In this document: positions 16,040-23,892 of the stretch, piece by piece | How the letters are laid out: every line of letters begins with the position of its first letter | Numbering within the stretch: the first letter of the stretch is position 1 | Source: Gammaproteobacteria bacterium | Lineage (GTDB): Bacteria; Pseudomonadota; Gammaproteobacteria; UBA6429; Thiohalophilaceae | Length of the DNA stretch: 26,174 nt | Direction: 5' to 3' | Assembly (NCBI GenBank): GCA_011052165.1 | Contig: DRJN01000416.1 | Coordinates: 1 to 26,174 of the forward strand | Position numbers and translations under genes: made by a program | Notes under the pieces: model-generated | Database searches by the model: none | The model's input: only the letters and a program-made list of their open reading frames with translations | Told to the model about the DNA's origin: nothing

Positions 16040-16441
16040 TTAACTCCGTATTTTCTGTTGCGCATGGCGATCTCGCCAAACATCGGCTGTCTCCGGGAAC
16101 CGTAGCGACAGGAACTTGGTGTAGTCTTGGAAGGTTGATGGCACTTCGTGCTTCCCCTCCCAAGGGGGGCGACAGAAAGTCAGTCGGCGAAAGATTAACC
16201 GCCAACCACGCCAAAATCCCCAATAGCAAAGGGCCTGGATAGCGAATTCAGAACAGGTTGGTTCGAATCGGCAACTTCCCCTGATTTGAGCAGGAGCTAT
16301 ACGCCGATACGCCAACACTAGTCGGATCGCCAAGCGTGTATGGAGACCAAGGGCATTCTCCGTCGGCCTTGCGCCGGATGTTGCAAAGTACTCGTGCACG
16401 TTATGTAGACTTGCGGAATGAAACAACATAGTACATCGCAT
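16040..16441 (-). CDS. yidD: YidD-like membrane protein insertion efficiency factor
   Basis: The core LVLAYRRIAP, CRFEPTCSEFAIQAL and GWRLIFRRLTFCRP matches the YidD family, including the invariant PTCSE motif. YidD is a small membrane-associated protein that helps YidC-dependent insertion. This copy is longer (about 130 residues against 70-85), with about 45 extra residues before the core and a C-terminal tail after the position of the usual GGYDPVP motif (here GKHEVP). It is not next to rpmH, rnpA or yidC, where the housekeeping copy normally lies. It overlaps the DUF4177-like gene in another frame; ATG at 16441 or 16429 can serve as start. Probably an accessory paralogue. Confidence 0.65.
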   Translation of the reverse strand: MRCTMLFHSASLHNVHEYFATSGARPTENALGLHTRLAIRLVLAYRRIAPAQIRGSCRFEPTCSEFAIQALCYWGFWRGWRLIFRRLTFCRPPWEGKHEVPSTFQDYTKFLSLRFPETADVWRDRHAQQKIRS

Positions 16442-16661
16442 CGATCTCTTTTGCTCCAAAGATCGAGGCGATGCACCCCGGGCTGGTCCGCACTCCAATG
16501 GTGTCGACCCGCCAGAACTCCCACCCATCCGCCGCCTGCTCGTTCACAATTGACTCAAGGTAGTCGGCTGCCGCCGATGACGGATCGGGCGCCCTACCAA
16601 GTAACTTTTTAGCAGCGATTGCTATATTCGGCGGAATCTGGATCATATTGTATTTATACAT
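16401..16661 (-). CDS. DUF4177-like small protein
   Basis: The 86-residue protein starts MYKYNMIQIPP and contains an ADGWEFWRVDTIG segment, then a terminal strand YYVVSFRK. This is the layout of DUF4177 proteins (YKY start, N-x-x-xx-GWE centre), whose function is unknown. The start at 16661 is preferred over an upstream in-frame ATG at 16694 because AAGGAG lies 6 bases before it. The end overlaps the YidD-like gene by about 40 bases, so the two are probably translated together. Confidence 0.65.
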   Translation of the reverse strand: MYKYNMIQIPPNIAIAAKKLLGRAPDPSSAAADYLESIVNEQAADGWEFWRVDTIGVRTSPGCIASIFGAKEIDAMYYVVSFRKST

Positions 16662-16745
16662 TTCAATCTCCTTGTCAATGTAAGCTGAACACATTTAATT
16701 ACAGTTAATAAAACATCACGGATAGCACGAAATGCTTCGCTATCC

Positions 16746-16919
16746 TCATCCTGTATCCCCGCACTCGTTACAGGTCCTGGTACCCATACCTTTGCAGCGC
16801 GAACAATCGAAGTATTTTTCAAAAAACCATTAAATCGCCGGCCCGAACCCTTGCACTACGGGTACTTTGCTTATCCCTTACCCTTGCATTTCGCACACGA
16901 TGCCATGATTAGATCTCAT
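16746..16919 (-). pseudogene. Broken DnaJ-type zinc-finger minigene
   Basis: On the minus strand the repeated CxxCxGxG motif of the DnaJ cysteine-rich domain can be read, but not in one frame. From ATG 16906: MASCAKCKGKG, a TAA, AKYP, a TAG, CKGSGRRFNG. After a run of six T, in another frame, comes FFEKYFDCSRCKGMGTRTCNECGDTG and a TGA. So four motif units are present, with one cysteine changed to Tyr, two nonsense codons and an indel. A good ribosome site (AAGGAG) lies upstream of another ATG at 16919, hinting at one more frameshift near the start. The intact gene would have encoded a 55-60-residue stand-alone zinc-binding peptide without a J domain. Confidence 0.6.
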
Positions 16920-16961
16920 TCCAATTCTCCTTGTTAGCCTGAATCCAGACAGGAAGCAGAC

Positions 16962-17216
16962 TTACCTCATAATCAGCCTTGCGAACGTGATAACCATTCC
17001 CAACAATATCCACCCCAAATGTTCCCGCAACTGTAGCAAAACATCTTTTCCCTGCATTAACCAATTCCCCAACAAAAGTGCGGCACCGAGCACAAATACA
17101 GCTGTCGCTTTTGCTCTTCGAGCATCGCCTCTCGGATAAACATACGAAAACAATACTCCAATCAACATCATCCCAATGAACAGTATTGGGAACAATATAT
17201 TTTCATATTGCCCCAT
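16962..17216 (-). CDS. Small membrane protein, 84 aa
   Basis: The protein has three hydrophobic segments (about residues 7-27, 38-55 and 66-83) with a short basic loop (PRGDARRAKA) between the first two. It is not recognised. The gene stands 133 bp after the 140-residue membrane protein gene and before the zinc-finger remnant. The TATAAA at about 17245 is a possible -10 element, but without a clear partner. An N-terminal MGQYENILFPI with no charge cleft suggests insertion without a cleaved signal. Confidence 0.55.
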   Translation of the reverse strand: MGQYENILFPILFIGMMLIGVLFSYVYPRGDARRAKATAVFVLGAALLLGNWLMQGKDVLLQLREHLGWILLGMVITFARLIMR

Positions 17217-17349
17217 ATTTTTGCATCACATCATTTTATACTCGATTATCTAGTTACTCAGTGCCCTATGTTTTAGAAACAACCTACTGATAGCATTACA
17301 CTGAAATGTCTCTACACTGCCTTAACACCGTGCACCTTCACATATTTGC

Positions 17350-17772
17350 TTATTCATCCGGGCCACGAAAGAGACGGCGCAAACCACGAAACGGGGCCAG
17401 AAGAACCCAGAAAATCATTTTAAACAGACTTGCCGCAAGGCTACCTGCGAATGTTGCCGCCGCAGCCTTACCCAAGAATAGGGCGACAAACACCTGTAAC
17501 GCAGACAGGACCAGAAGTCCACCAACAATGACCAACACCCACCATGGTAGACCCATCGCATACTTATACAGTGCCACCAATGGGCCTGGTCCTAGCGTAC
17601 CTATCACTGCGGATATCACACCATAAAATATGAGATGGCCTCCAACACGCTTAGGAATGAATGACATTGTAAGACACAACCCACCCAACATCATTAGCAG
17701 AACCGCCAAATAGGTCAGTAACTGCACCAACTCACTAGCCATCAAGTATGGGTCTGCCACTACAGGAATCAT
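17350..17772 (-). CDS. Four-TM membrane protein, 140 aa
   Basis: Four hydrophobic segments are visible (about residues 15-38, 46-66, 73-98 and 108-128), separated by short loops, and the C-terminus is basic (FRGLRRLFRGPDE), which would place it in the cytoplasm. AAGGAAG precedes the ATG. It follows the vWA lipoprotein gene by 33 bp, so it is probably co-expressed and may anchor or scaffold the vWA proteins at the inner membrane. The family is not recognised. Confidence 0.6.
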   Translation of the reverse strand: MIPVVADPYLMASELVQLLTYLAVLLMMLGGLCLTMSFIPKRVGGHLIFYGVISAVIGTLGPGPLVALYKYAMGLPWWVLVIVGGLLVLSALQVFVALFLGKAAAATFAGSLAASLFKMIFWVLLAPFRGLRRLFRGPDE

Positions 17773-17805
17773 GGACTTCCTTTTTATCCCCTTTATTTAA
17801 GTCCT

Positions 17806-19152
17806 TTATCGCCTGTACGATCCTTTTATTGGACCCGTTACGCTCACGATCTCACCGGGCCGACTCGGTGTTACTATTTTTTGTTTCTCCTCAGGGAAGA
17901 GATACCAGAATATATACGGGATCAAAACCAAGAAGACCGCAAGAAACACAATACCGGCTAACAGTGCCAATGGTTGCCTATTGCGCAAATACCGGATACC
18001 GCCTCCCCGTCTTTTTCTTTGAAAAAAGATCATCCAAACAAGCAGAAACAAAAATAACAGGTACGCCATTAACGCAATCCACCGCCAATCAAGCACACTG
18101 TCTGTTACCCGAATAGTAATACTTGTTTTGCCGATTTCGCCACCCTTCGCTAGCCCTCCATGGACAGCAATAAGTGGGAATTTATAGATGCCACTTTTCG
18201 CCTCGTCTGGTGCTCTCAGGGTGACGCTGAATTTGTAGCGTTTACTATCCTTTTCTCGTTTCATGGGTACCGGCGACTTTACCCAGTCTCTGAATTCCTC
18301 TGACACAAAAAGGCCGGGTGCAGGGCGGTAACTGTCCCTGACCCCCGCTTTTATTGCCTCCACTACTTCTGTAGCCGATCCGATCGCCTTGCTTAGCCCC
18401 CCAGTTTCCTTTGCAATGTACTCAAATCCCTTTATAGCATCCTTCTCTGCGGGCTTTTTTGTAAACCATCCGCCTTTATCGTACACGGTAATAACGGTTA
18501 TTCCTGCTTTCTTTGCCTTATTAACAACATCAACTAATGATAAGTCATCCTCGGTTCCTACTGATTCATCACGACCTGGGTCTATGCCATAATTTTCTGT
18601 ATAGAAAGTGGGATCGTGCGCAGGTGCATCCCCAAACAGAATCACATATCGTCGCGCATCCTTTCGCCAACTTGCGAAAAGTGTCTCGTAAAGCGCCCGT
18701 GCATAAGGCTCTGGTGCATCCCCATTATGGGGATTGGGTATCAGTGATGCATTTCCTAAAGCAAAAAGTATTTGGCTCGTATCGGTTGTTAAATCCTGCC
18801 GCAATTGCCATACCGTTATGCCGGGCCCATAATCGGTAAACAGCGCAAGCCCAAACGCACTGTGTTTATACAAACCCCTTACACTTCCCACAATCTCCTG
18901 AGCACCTTCGCGAACCTCGCTGATTACATTCGACATGCTGCCCGTGGCATCAAATACTAACAGCACATCTAAAGGTTCGAGGGATGGAGGGGCATTGCGT
19001 AGACTAACTTTTAGATCAAAATTATCTGCTTCACCCACATCCAGCTCTACCTCATAGGCCTCCGGTTCGACTGGCTTCTGTGAACAACCGGAAGTTAACG
19101 CTATCGCCGCAATAAAAAGAAAAGCCACTACCCCTGGTTTGCCCAACACCAT
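17806..19152 (-). CDS. vWA-domain lipoprotein with two C-terminal TM helices
   Basis: The protein of about 448 residues begins with a lipoprotein signal (FLFIAAIALTSGC, Cys23). The vWA domain follows from about residue 60: MIDAS motif DATGS (D68, T70, S72), then LFTDYGPG and GDAPEPYARAL and LFGDAPAHDP, which supply the further metal-site residues. The metal site looks intact, so Mg2+-dependent ligand binding is expected. A beta-rich region (about 285-360) comes next, and two hydrophobic helices (about 369-391 and 405-431) flank a basic stretch, FFQRKRRGGG. A lipid-anchored N-terminus with C-terminal TM helices is unusual. The start at 19152 is chosen because GGAG lies 9 bases upstream, whereas ATG 19161 abuts it. 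It may sense an envelope ligand. Confidence 0.82.
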   Translation of the reverse strand: MVLGKPGVVAFLFIAAIALTSGCSQKPVEPEAYEVELDVGEADNFDLKVSLRNAPPSLEPLDVLLVFDATGSMSNVISEVREGAQEIVGSVRGLYKHSAFGLALFTDYGPGITVWQLRQDLTTDTSQILFALGNASLIPNPHNGDAPEPYARALYETLFASWRKDARRYVILFGDAPAHDPTFYTENYGIDPGRDESVGTEDDLSLVDVVNKAKKAGITVITVYDKGGWFTKKPAEKDAIKGFEYIAKETGGLSKAIGSATEVVEAIKAGVRDSYRPAPGLFVSEEFRDWVKSPVPMKREKDSKRYKFSVTLRAPDEAKSGIYKFPLIAVHGGLAKGGEIGKTSITIRVTDSVLDWRWIALMAYLLFLFLLVWMIFFQRKRRGGGIRYLRNRQPLALLAGIVFLAVFLVLIPYIFWYLFPEEKQKIVTPSRPGEIVSVTGPIKGSYRR

Positions 19153-19217
19153 GCCTAACATCTCCTTTTAATAAATATCTAATTCTTGTCTATATAGGCA
19201 CAACACGGGAATGAAGC

Positions 19218-19994
19218 TTATTTAAAAGACCGAATAGCCGGCCTACCAAAATCGCCTTTCGCACAGCTTGCACCAGTTCCTTTGAAATAACCCCGCCAAA
19301 ACCGCTCAATTTCCGCAAATTTTCTTGCATTCACATCTTCACCACCTGCACCTGCAACATACACTCGCACGCCAGTCAGATCAGGAAGCCATCCCTCCTT
19401 CTTCTGGGTGGAAAGAACACCCTTGAGGAATTCATCATTGAGATGTGTTTTACGAAAATTATATCGTTTGGACTCCTCCACCATGTCTGAAAGCATGACG
19501 ATCCACACGACAGATCGTTCCTTGTCCCTTTGTATTTCTTGCTTTGCTGACGCCAGACTTTCCATAATATTCGTCCATTTTGCGGGTTTATCTTTTTGAC
19601 GATCCTGCAGAAACACCATCTTCCCCCTGATTCTCTCTGCAACCACTTCAATAGCTTTCCGATCTTTACTGGGGATACCCGTCTCCTCGATAGTTTCATC
19701 GGCTACAGACAGAAAATTGCCGACCGTCTGGTCTGCTATCCGCGCCAATATGATGCGGTCTCCATTTTTGATCGACTTTGCTGGGCTCAACAAAACATTG
19801 ACCGTGTCCTGATAGATTTTCCAATCCTCTTCCTTAATGCTCCCTGAAACATCAACCAGCACTACAACAATTTTGCGTTCCTTACCAGTGAACTTCTCCG
19901 TAAGGTCTGTGATAAAACCTGCTGACGCCGTACTACTGATAACCAAAAAATATACAGTAACCCAGCCTGCAAAAAGTTTTGATTTCATACTCAT
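19218..19994 (-). CDS. Exported vWA-domain protein
   Basis: A hydrophobic N-terminal segment (LFAGWVTVYFLVISSTASAG) with a possible signal peptidase site ASA-G indicates export. The vWA domain follows with MIDAS motif DVSGS (D48, S50, S52), T141 in KWTNIMES and D170 in MLSDMVEES, so the metal site is complete. The protein has about 258 residues. GGAG sits 8 bases before the ATG at 19994; an ATG at 20000 and a GTG at 20018 are alternatives. It lies 56 bp before the vWA lipoprotein gene. The two likely work together on the periplasmic side. Confidence 0.8.
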   Translation of the reverse strand: MSMKSKLFAGWVTVYFLVISSTASAGFITDLTEKFTGKERKIVVVLVDVSGSIKEEDWKIYQDTVNVLLSPAKSIKNGDRIILARIADQTVGNFLSVADETIEETGIPSKDRKAIEVVAERIRGKMVFLQDRQKDKPAKWTNIMESLASAKQEIQRDKERSVVWIVMLSDMVEESKRYNFRKTHLNDEFLKGVLSTQKKEGWLPDLTGVRVYVAGAGGEDVNARKFAEIERFWRGYFKGTGASCAKGDFGRPAIRSFK

Positions 19995-20099
19995 GCTCAT
20001 GCTCCTACCTTTATTCACGATTCAAGTGATGTGAGTAATAAACAACTCATAGCCCTGTCAAACAGTCCCTGTGCCCACTCTTAATCTTTAAGGTATAGG

Positions 20100-21395
20100 C
20101 TATGATTTTACTTTCCCGGAAGAACTCACTGTATCCAATGCTTCCTCCAGGGTTGGCGGCACCAGATCTATTTCAGGACCGATGTTACGTGGCATGAACA
20201 ACCAATCTGTGACGCTACCTAAAAATGCTTCTGGCGTACTTTCTTTGCTTGTTAGGCTTACACCAAGCCTGTATTCATCTATTTTCGCGCGGGCATCATC
20301 GCGAATAGCCTGTATCCGAGCAAGCACTACGCCTCTTTTCCTGTCATACTTACTCGCGACTCTACTCCATTCTCTCCATTTCCTGTTTATACTTCTACGA
20401 AGCGCTTTCTTATGGTCATATATATTTTCCAGTTCTCGGTCCGGGTCATGTGATGCGTAAGCTGCCGCTGTCGCACTCCCTAAGAAAAGTAGATTTAAAC
20501 CGAGCAGAGAAAGATTTATCCATATATTCAGATCAACACCCTTTCCAATTAAATAATCTGCACGTAAATAAAGTACCGAAGCCAACCCCATAAAAATAGA
20601 CGCCACCGCCACACCCAGCACTATATAACTCCGAATTTTTTGCTCACCAAGTAGCAATCCCTGACGCATCTTTGTTCCTATTAGATGCGCCAAAAATGGA
20701 AAAGCAAAAGAAGGCGCCAAAGCGATCATATAAATGTCTTTTTTTTCAATATCTAGAACACTAAAAGCCTGTATGTTAAAAATAAATTCCGCAATGCCAA
20801 TCATGATCATGGCTGGTAAGTAGAAATGGAACGGCAGCATACGCGCTGGTATCCTGTAATATTTCTCCTCGTGAAATCTATGATAACGATCATACTCTTC
20901 ATGGATATCTGAAAGGTGATGTTGGACGCGTTTGGCTTTCGACTCCAATTTGTGTTTCTTTTTCTCCCAACCTACGCAAAGTTTCGATATATTTTCTTCC
21001 GCGATATTGACAAGCTCGGCTTCGTAGAACGACAATTTTTCACCATAAAGATCTTTTCTATCTGCACCCATTGCAGAACATTTTACGGCTTCCGCAAGAA
21101 TTTCAACAATAGCAGTCATTTCACTCCGGGTCAGTCGATCTATATCAATGTCTTTACCTCTTAATAGCTCTTTAAATATAAAGATCAACTGATCGAAATC
21201 ATCCGACCGTCCTTTCGCAATAATATCTACGCCAGTCTCGATACCTATCTTTTCTAGGACTTGCTCGAGAAGGATAATATCGCGTTTTACAAAATCAACA
21301 TGGCGACATCCCTGGTTATTTGGCTTGCCACTACGACCATGCCGCATTCCCTGAGCTAACACCGTCCAAGAATAGATCGAATCAAACCATCCCAT
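20100..21395 (-). CDS. Four-TM protein with coiled-coil-like N-terminal region
   Basis: The 431-residue protein is unrecognised. Residues about 35-180 are helical and charged, including GWEKKKHKLESKAKRVQHHL, which could form a coiled coil. Four TM helices follow (about 187-209, 221-240, 256-278 and 290-314). The C-terminal cytoplasmic part begins with a basic helix (about 325-365). A strong site, AAAGGAGG, lies 5 bases upstream of the ATG. It stands between the CHAT protease gene (185 bp gap) and the vWA gene (105 bp gap). A role as membrane platform or membrane effector of the CHAT/vWA set is possible but not shown. Confidence 0.6.
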   Translation of the reverse strand: MGWFDSIYSWTVLAQGMRHGRSGKPNNQGCRHVDFVKRDIILLEQVLEKIGIETGVDIIAKGRSDDFDQLIFIFKELLRGKDIDIDRLTRSEMTAIVEILAEAVKCSAMGADRKDLYGEKLSFYEAELVNIAEENISKLCVGWEKKKHKLESKAKRVQHHLSDIHEEYDRYHRFHEEKYYRIPARMLPFHFYLPAMIMIGIAEFIFNIQAFSVLDIEKKDIYMIALAPSFAFPFLAHLIGTKMRQGLLLGEQKIRSYIVLGVAVASIFMGLASVLYLRADYLIGKGVDLNIWINLSLLGLNLLFLGSATAAAYASHDPDRELENIYDHKKALRRSINRKWREWSRVASKYDRKRGVVLARIQAIRDDARAKIDEYRLGVSLTSKESTPEAFLGSVTDWLFMPRNIGPEIDLVPPTLEEALDTVSSSGKVKS

Positions 21396-21476
21396 ACGCC
21401 CTCCTTTCGTTTGGCTATATATTACCTACAATGCGTAGATCTGCACTATATTTAAATTTAAAGCTTTATACCCGTC

Positions 21477-21503
21477 TGCTCGTAAGAGTGTATCATACGA
21501 GCA
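21477..21503. repeat. Inverted repeat in the CHAT / four-TM intergenic region
   Basis: The arms TGCTCGTA and TACGAGCA are perfect complements separated by 11 bases. The repeat lies about 80 bp upstream of the start codon of the four-TM gene and just before an AT-rich stretch. No T-run follows in either direction, so an operator or attenuator is more likely than a terminator. Confidence 0.45.
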
Positions 21504-21580
21504 ATACACCCAAACCCGCGTGAATGAGTAGTTTGCCCCGTACAACGCAGACCGACACACTATTTTTAATTCGTTTCCTG

Positions 21581-23866
21581 TCAGCATGGCATCAGCCCCA
21601 CCCTGCAAATTGCCCTGAAGTCTTGTTTCTCAGCGGATAAAATAGCATTTTCCTGATCCTCCCGGGCGGCGACTTCTTCGTCAATACCCGCCAGAGTCTC
21701 TTGAATCCATTCCGGCGCACCGGATAGCTGCTTGAAAACTTCCACCCGTAGCCTGTGAAATTTCTCGAGACAGTTATTAGCTTTATCGGTTTGCCCCATA
21801 TGCAAGCTGTACACTGCCAGACTGTACCATTTATATCGACCCTCAAGCGACGCCGCGACCTCACCCCAGACTTCCTGATCCACGGGACCGCCCAGTACAT
21901 CGCGTCGGTAAGCTTCTATAAAAAAGAGCGTGGCGGCGAACGGTGCCGGATCTTGCTGGAACATGCGTTTTCTTATCTCGGCGAGGTAAGGCGCTAGAAT
22001 CTCCCCCGCCTCCCGGTCCTCGCTTACCCATGCCCAGGCTGCGACCCCCCGAAGCAGATAGGCCTCACTCTCATTGCCAGCACCCAGACCTTTTAGAATA
22101 CCTTTTACATCGTGTAACGCATCTTTCGCTTGAGAAATAACACTCTGTTTCCTGGAAGTACCACAACAAGCAGCGATATAGACCAGCCACGCCAGCTCGC
22201 GAAGCCCGTCACGTCCCTGGCGGATTTCCTGCGCCCGTTTGGTGCGAAACAGCCCTGCGGCAGTCGCCCCATCCCCTCGCGCAAGGGCCAGCCGAGCCAG
22301 CCGGTCAAGTCGGTTTCTTCGATGTCTCTCCAGCAAGGCGTCGCCCCGATTGGCGAGGCAAGTCTCCAGATGGCGGTCGAACAGTGCGGTACCGGTTTGA
22401 GGCAAATTGAGTTTCACAAAAACACTGACGAGCTGACTGATCAAAGCGGGTCCACCCAACGCACAGGGCCGGTTCTTGTTGATGCAGTGCAATCCCTTTA
22501 CCAGTTCCTGGACACCGTCCACTAACCTTCCCTGACGGCAGTACACCTTTGCCCAGCCGTAATGGCTGTAGGGTGTGGTCGGTAACACGTCCGGTGATGC
22601 GTTATAGCGCCTCTCGTATTTTTCCAGTAGTTTATGGTTATAGTTTTCCGCCAAAAAAGCCATTAATGGCATCACCCAACTCCGGGTCAACGGTTGCAAT
22701 TTGTCCTCAATCTCATCGAGCCGGGTCAGCAGTTGATTCTCGGCCACGGGATCGCCGTAACCCAGATTCAATGCCCCAAACAACATTGTCACTGTATCCG
22801 CAAGATCGGCCTGCGTCAGCGAGGAGCCAAAGGATATTGAATCGAGAAGCCCTGCCAGTGCCGTTGCGTCGCAGGATGCGAGATCGCATTTGCGGGCAAA
22901 AGAATCGGTGGTAGCGTTTCCTCCATATTGCGGGCCGAATAATCGGCGCGCTCTATACACAACCAGCCGCGACGCAGCGGCATGGTCCTCATCCAGTCCC
23001 TGGGCACTAAGGACGGTGTCTTCAAGGCGCTTTGAGCTGGAATTATTGGCCAAGAAATAACGCAGCATCTGATCCGCAGCGCAAACGTCGATCCGCCCAA
23101 CCGGCGCAATAACATGGTCTGCACCCTGCCGAAAAAACCGGTCGATTTCATCGTCAAGATTAAATTCGTCCGTGCCACACAACAATAGCATGACCAAAGA
23201 AGGCATCCGTTCCTGGGTCGGAAATGACCAGCGACCGCCCTTCTCAAGTTGAATGAGTTCATGTCCGCAGGTTTCTGTGCCATGTCCAATCAGTATTGCA
23301 GCGCCAAATTGAGAGAGGTCGCTATACTTTATGAAGCTGTTTACCATATTCGCGCCACGCTGCACCCTCGTATGGCTACCCTGTGCTACGAGATGATGAA
23401 ATACCGGGGCTGGCAACGCTTTGCAGGATGGGTGTGGCCAGAGATCAAGAATAACGGTACTGGTTGAGTGCGCGGAATTGGGATCAGACAGTGCTGGCGA
23501 AGGACAATATACAATCGGAACGAGTCTTCCCTGCAGCAAGCGGTCATCATGCTTTAACCACACGAACGGGAAGCGATGCCAAACCTCGGGTAGATCGTCG
23601 CGCAAATGCAGCCGGACGCCACTTGGACTGCTTTGCAGCAGATCGCTCAACAGCACTACCAGGTCGGGAGGTAATGCCTCTTCCAGGGGCACCTGCACTT
23701 TCAAATCACGCAAGTCAGCAAGGCTTTCATCAAACTCGGGCTTTCCAGGCAAGCGCTTGGCCAGCAGACCTGTGGCATACGGCGTCCACCACCGCACACC
23801 GTCTTCTTCCGGCCACAGCCAGCAATCCCCACCCTCGTGTAAAGCGCCCCCCGTGGTCCGAAACAC
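21581..23866 (-). CDS. CHAT-domain caspase-like protease with TPR-like C-terminal half
   Basis: The 761-residue protein carries a CHAT peptidase domain. The catalytic His is His195 in AAILIGHGTE and the Cys is Cys230 in VMLLLCGTDEF. The following VIAPVGRIDVCAADQMLRYFL is the standard end of the domain. Both dyad residues are present, so proteolytic activity is expected. Residues about 340-745 are helical with repeated TPR-like units (for example YGWAKVYCRQGRLVDGVQEL and YSLAVYSLHMGQTDKANNCL). The order is CHAT then TPR. CHAT proteases are caspase relatives used in bacterial self-destruction and signalling. GTG start with GGGAGG about 9 bases upstream; it lies 26 bp after the unknown gene at 23893-25002, its probable partner or substrate. 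Confidence 0.85.
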   Translation of the reverse strand: MFRTTGGALHEGGDCWLWPEEDGVRWWTPYATGLLAKRLPGKPEFDESLADLRDLKVQVPLEEALPPDLVVLLSDLLQSSPSGVRLHLRDDLPEVWHRFPFVWLKHDDRLLQGRLVPIVYCPSPALSDPNSAHSTSTVILDLWPHPSCKALPAPVFHHLVAQGSHTRVQRGANMVNSFIKYSDLSQFGAAILIGHGTETCGHELIQLEKGGRWSFPTQERMPSLVMLLLCGTDEFNLDDEIDRFFRQGADHVIAPVGRIDVCAADQMLRYFLANNSSSKRLEDTVLSAQGLDEDHAAASRLVVYRARRLFGPQYGGNATTDSFARKCDLASCDATALAGLLDSISFGSSLTQADLADTVTMLFGALNLGYGDPVAENQLLTRLDEIEDKLQPLTRSWVMPLMAFLAENYNHKLLEKYERRYNASPDVLPTTPYSHYGWAKVYCRQGRLVDGVQELVKGLHCINKNRPCALGGPALISQLVSVFVKLNLPQTGTALFDRHLETCLANRGDALLERHRRNRLDRLARLALARGDGATAAGLFRTKRAQEIRQGRDGLRELAWLVYIAACCGTSRKQSVISQAKDALHDVKGILKGLGAGNESEAYLLRGVAAWAWVSEDREAGEILAPYLAEIRKRMFQQDPAPFAATLFFIEAYRRDVLGGPVDQEVWGEVAASLEGRYKWYSLAVYSLHMGQTDKANNCLEKFHRLRVEVFKQLSGAPEWIQETLAGIDEEVAAREDQENAILSAEKQDFRAICRVGLMPC

Positions 23867-23892
23867 CTCCGCGCCTCCCTTGCAGCCGATTC

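Noticed and set aside
15861..16919. Stop-codon reassignment or readthrough (TAA or TAG as Gln) to explain broken frames
   Set aside because: The intact genes use TAA, TAG and TGA as normal stops with overlapping starts, and the broken genes also need frameshifts, so decay is simpler.
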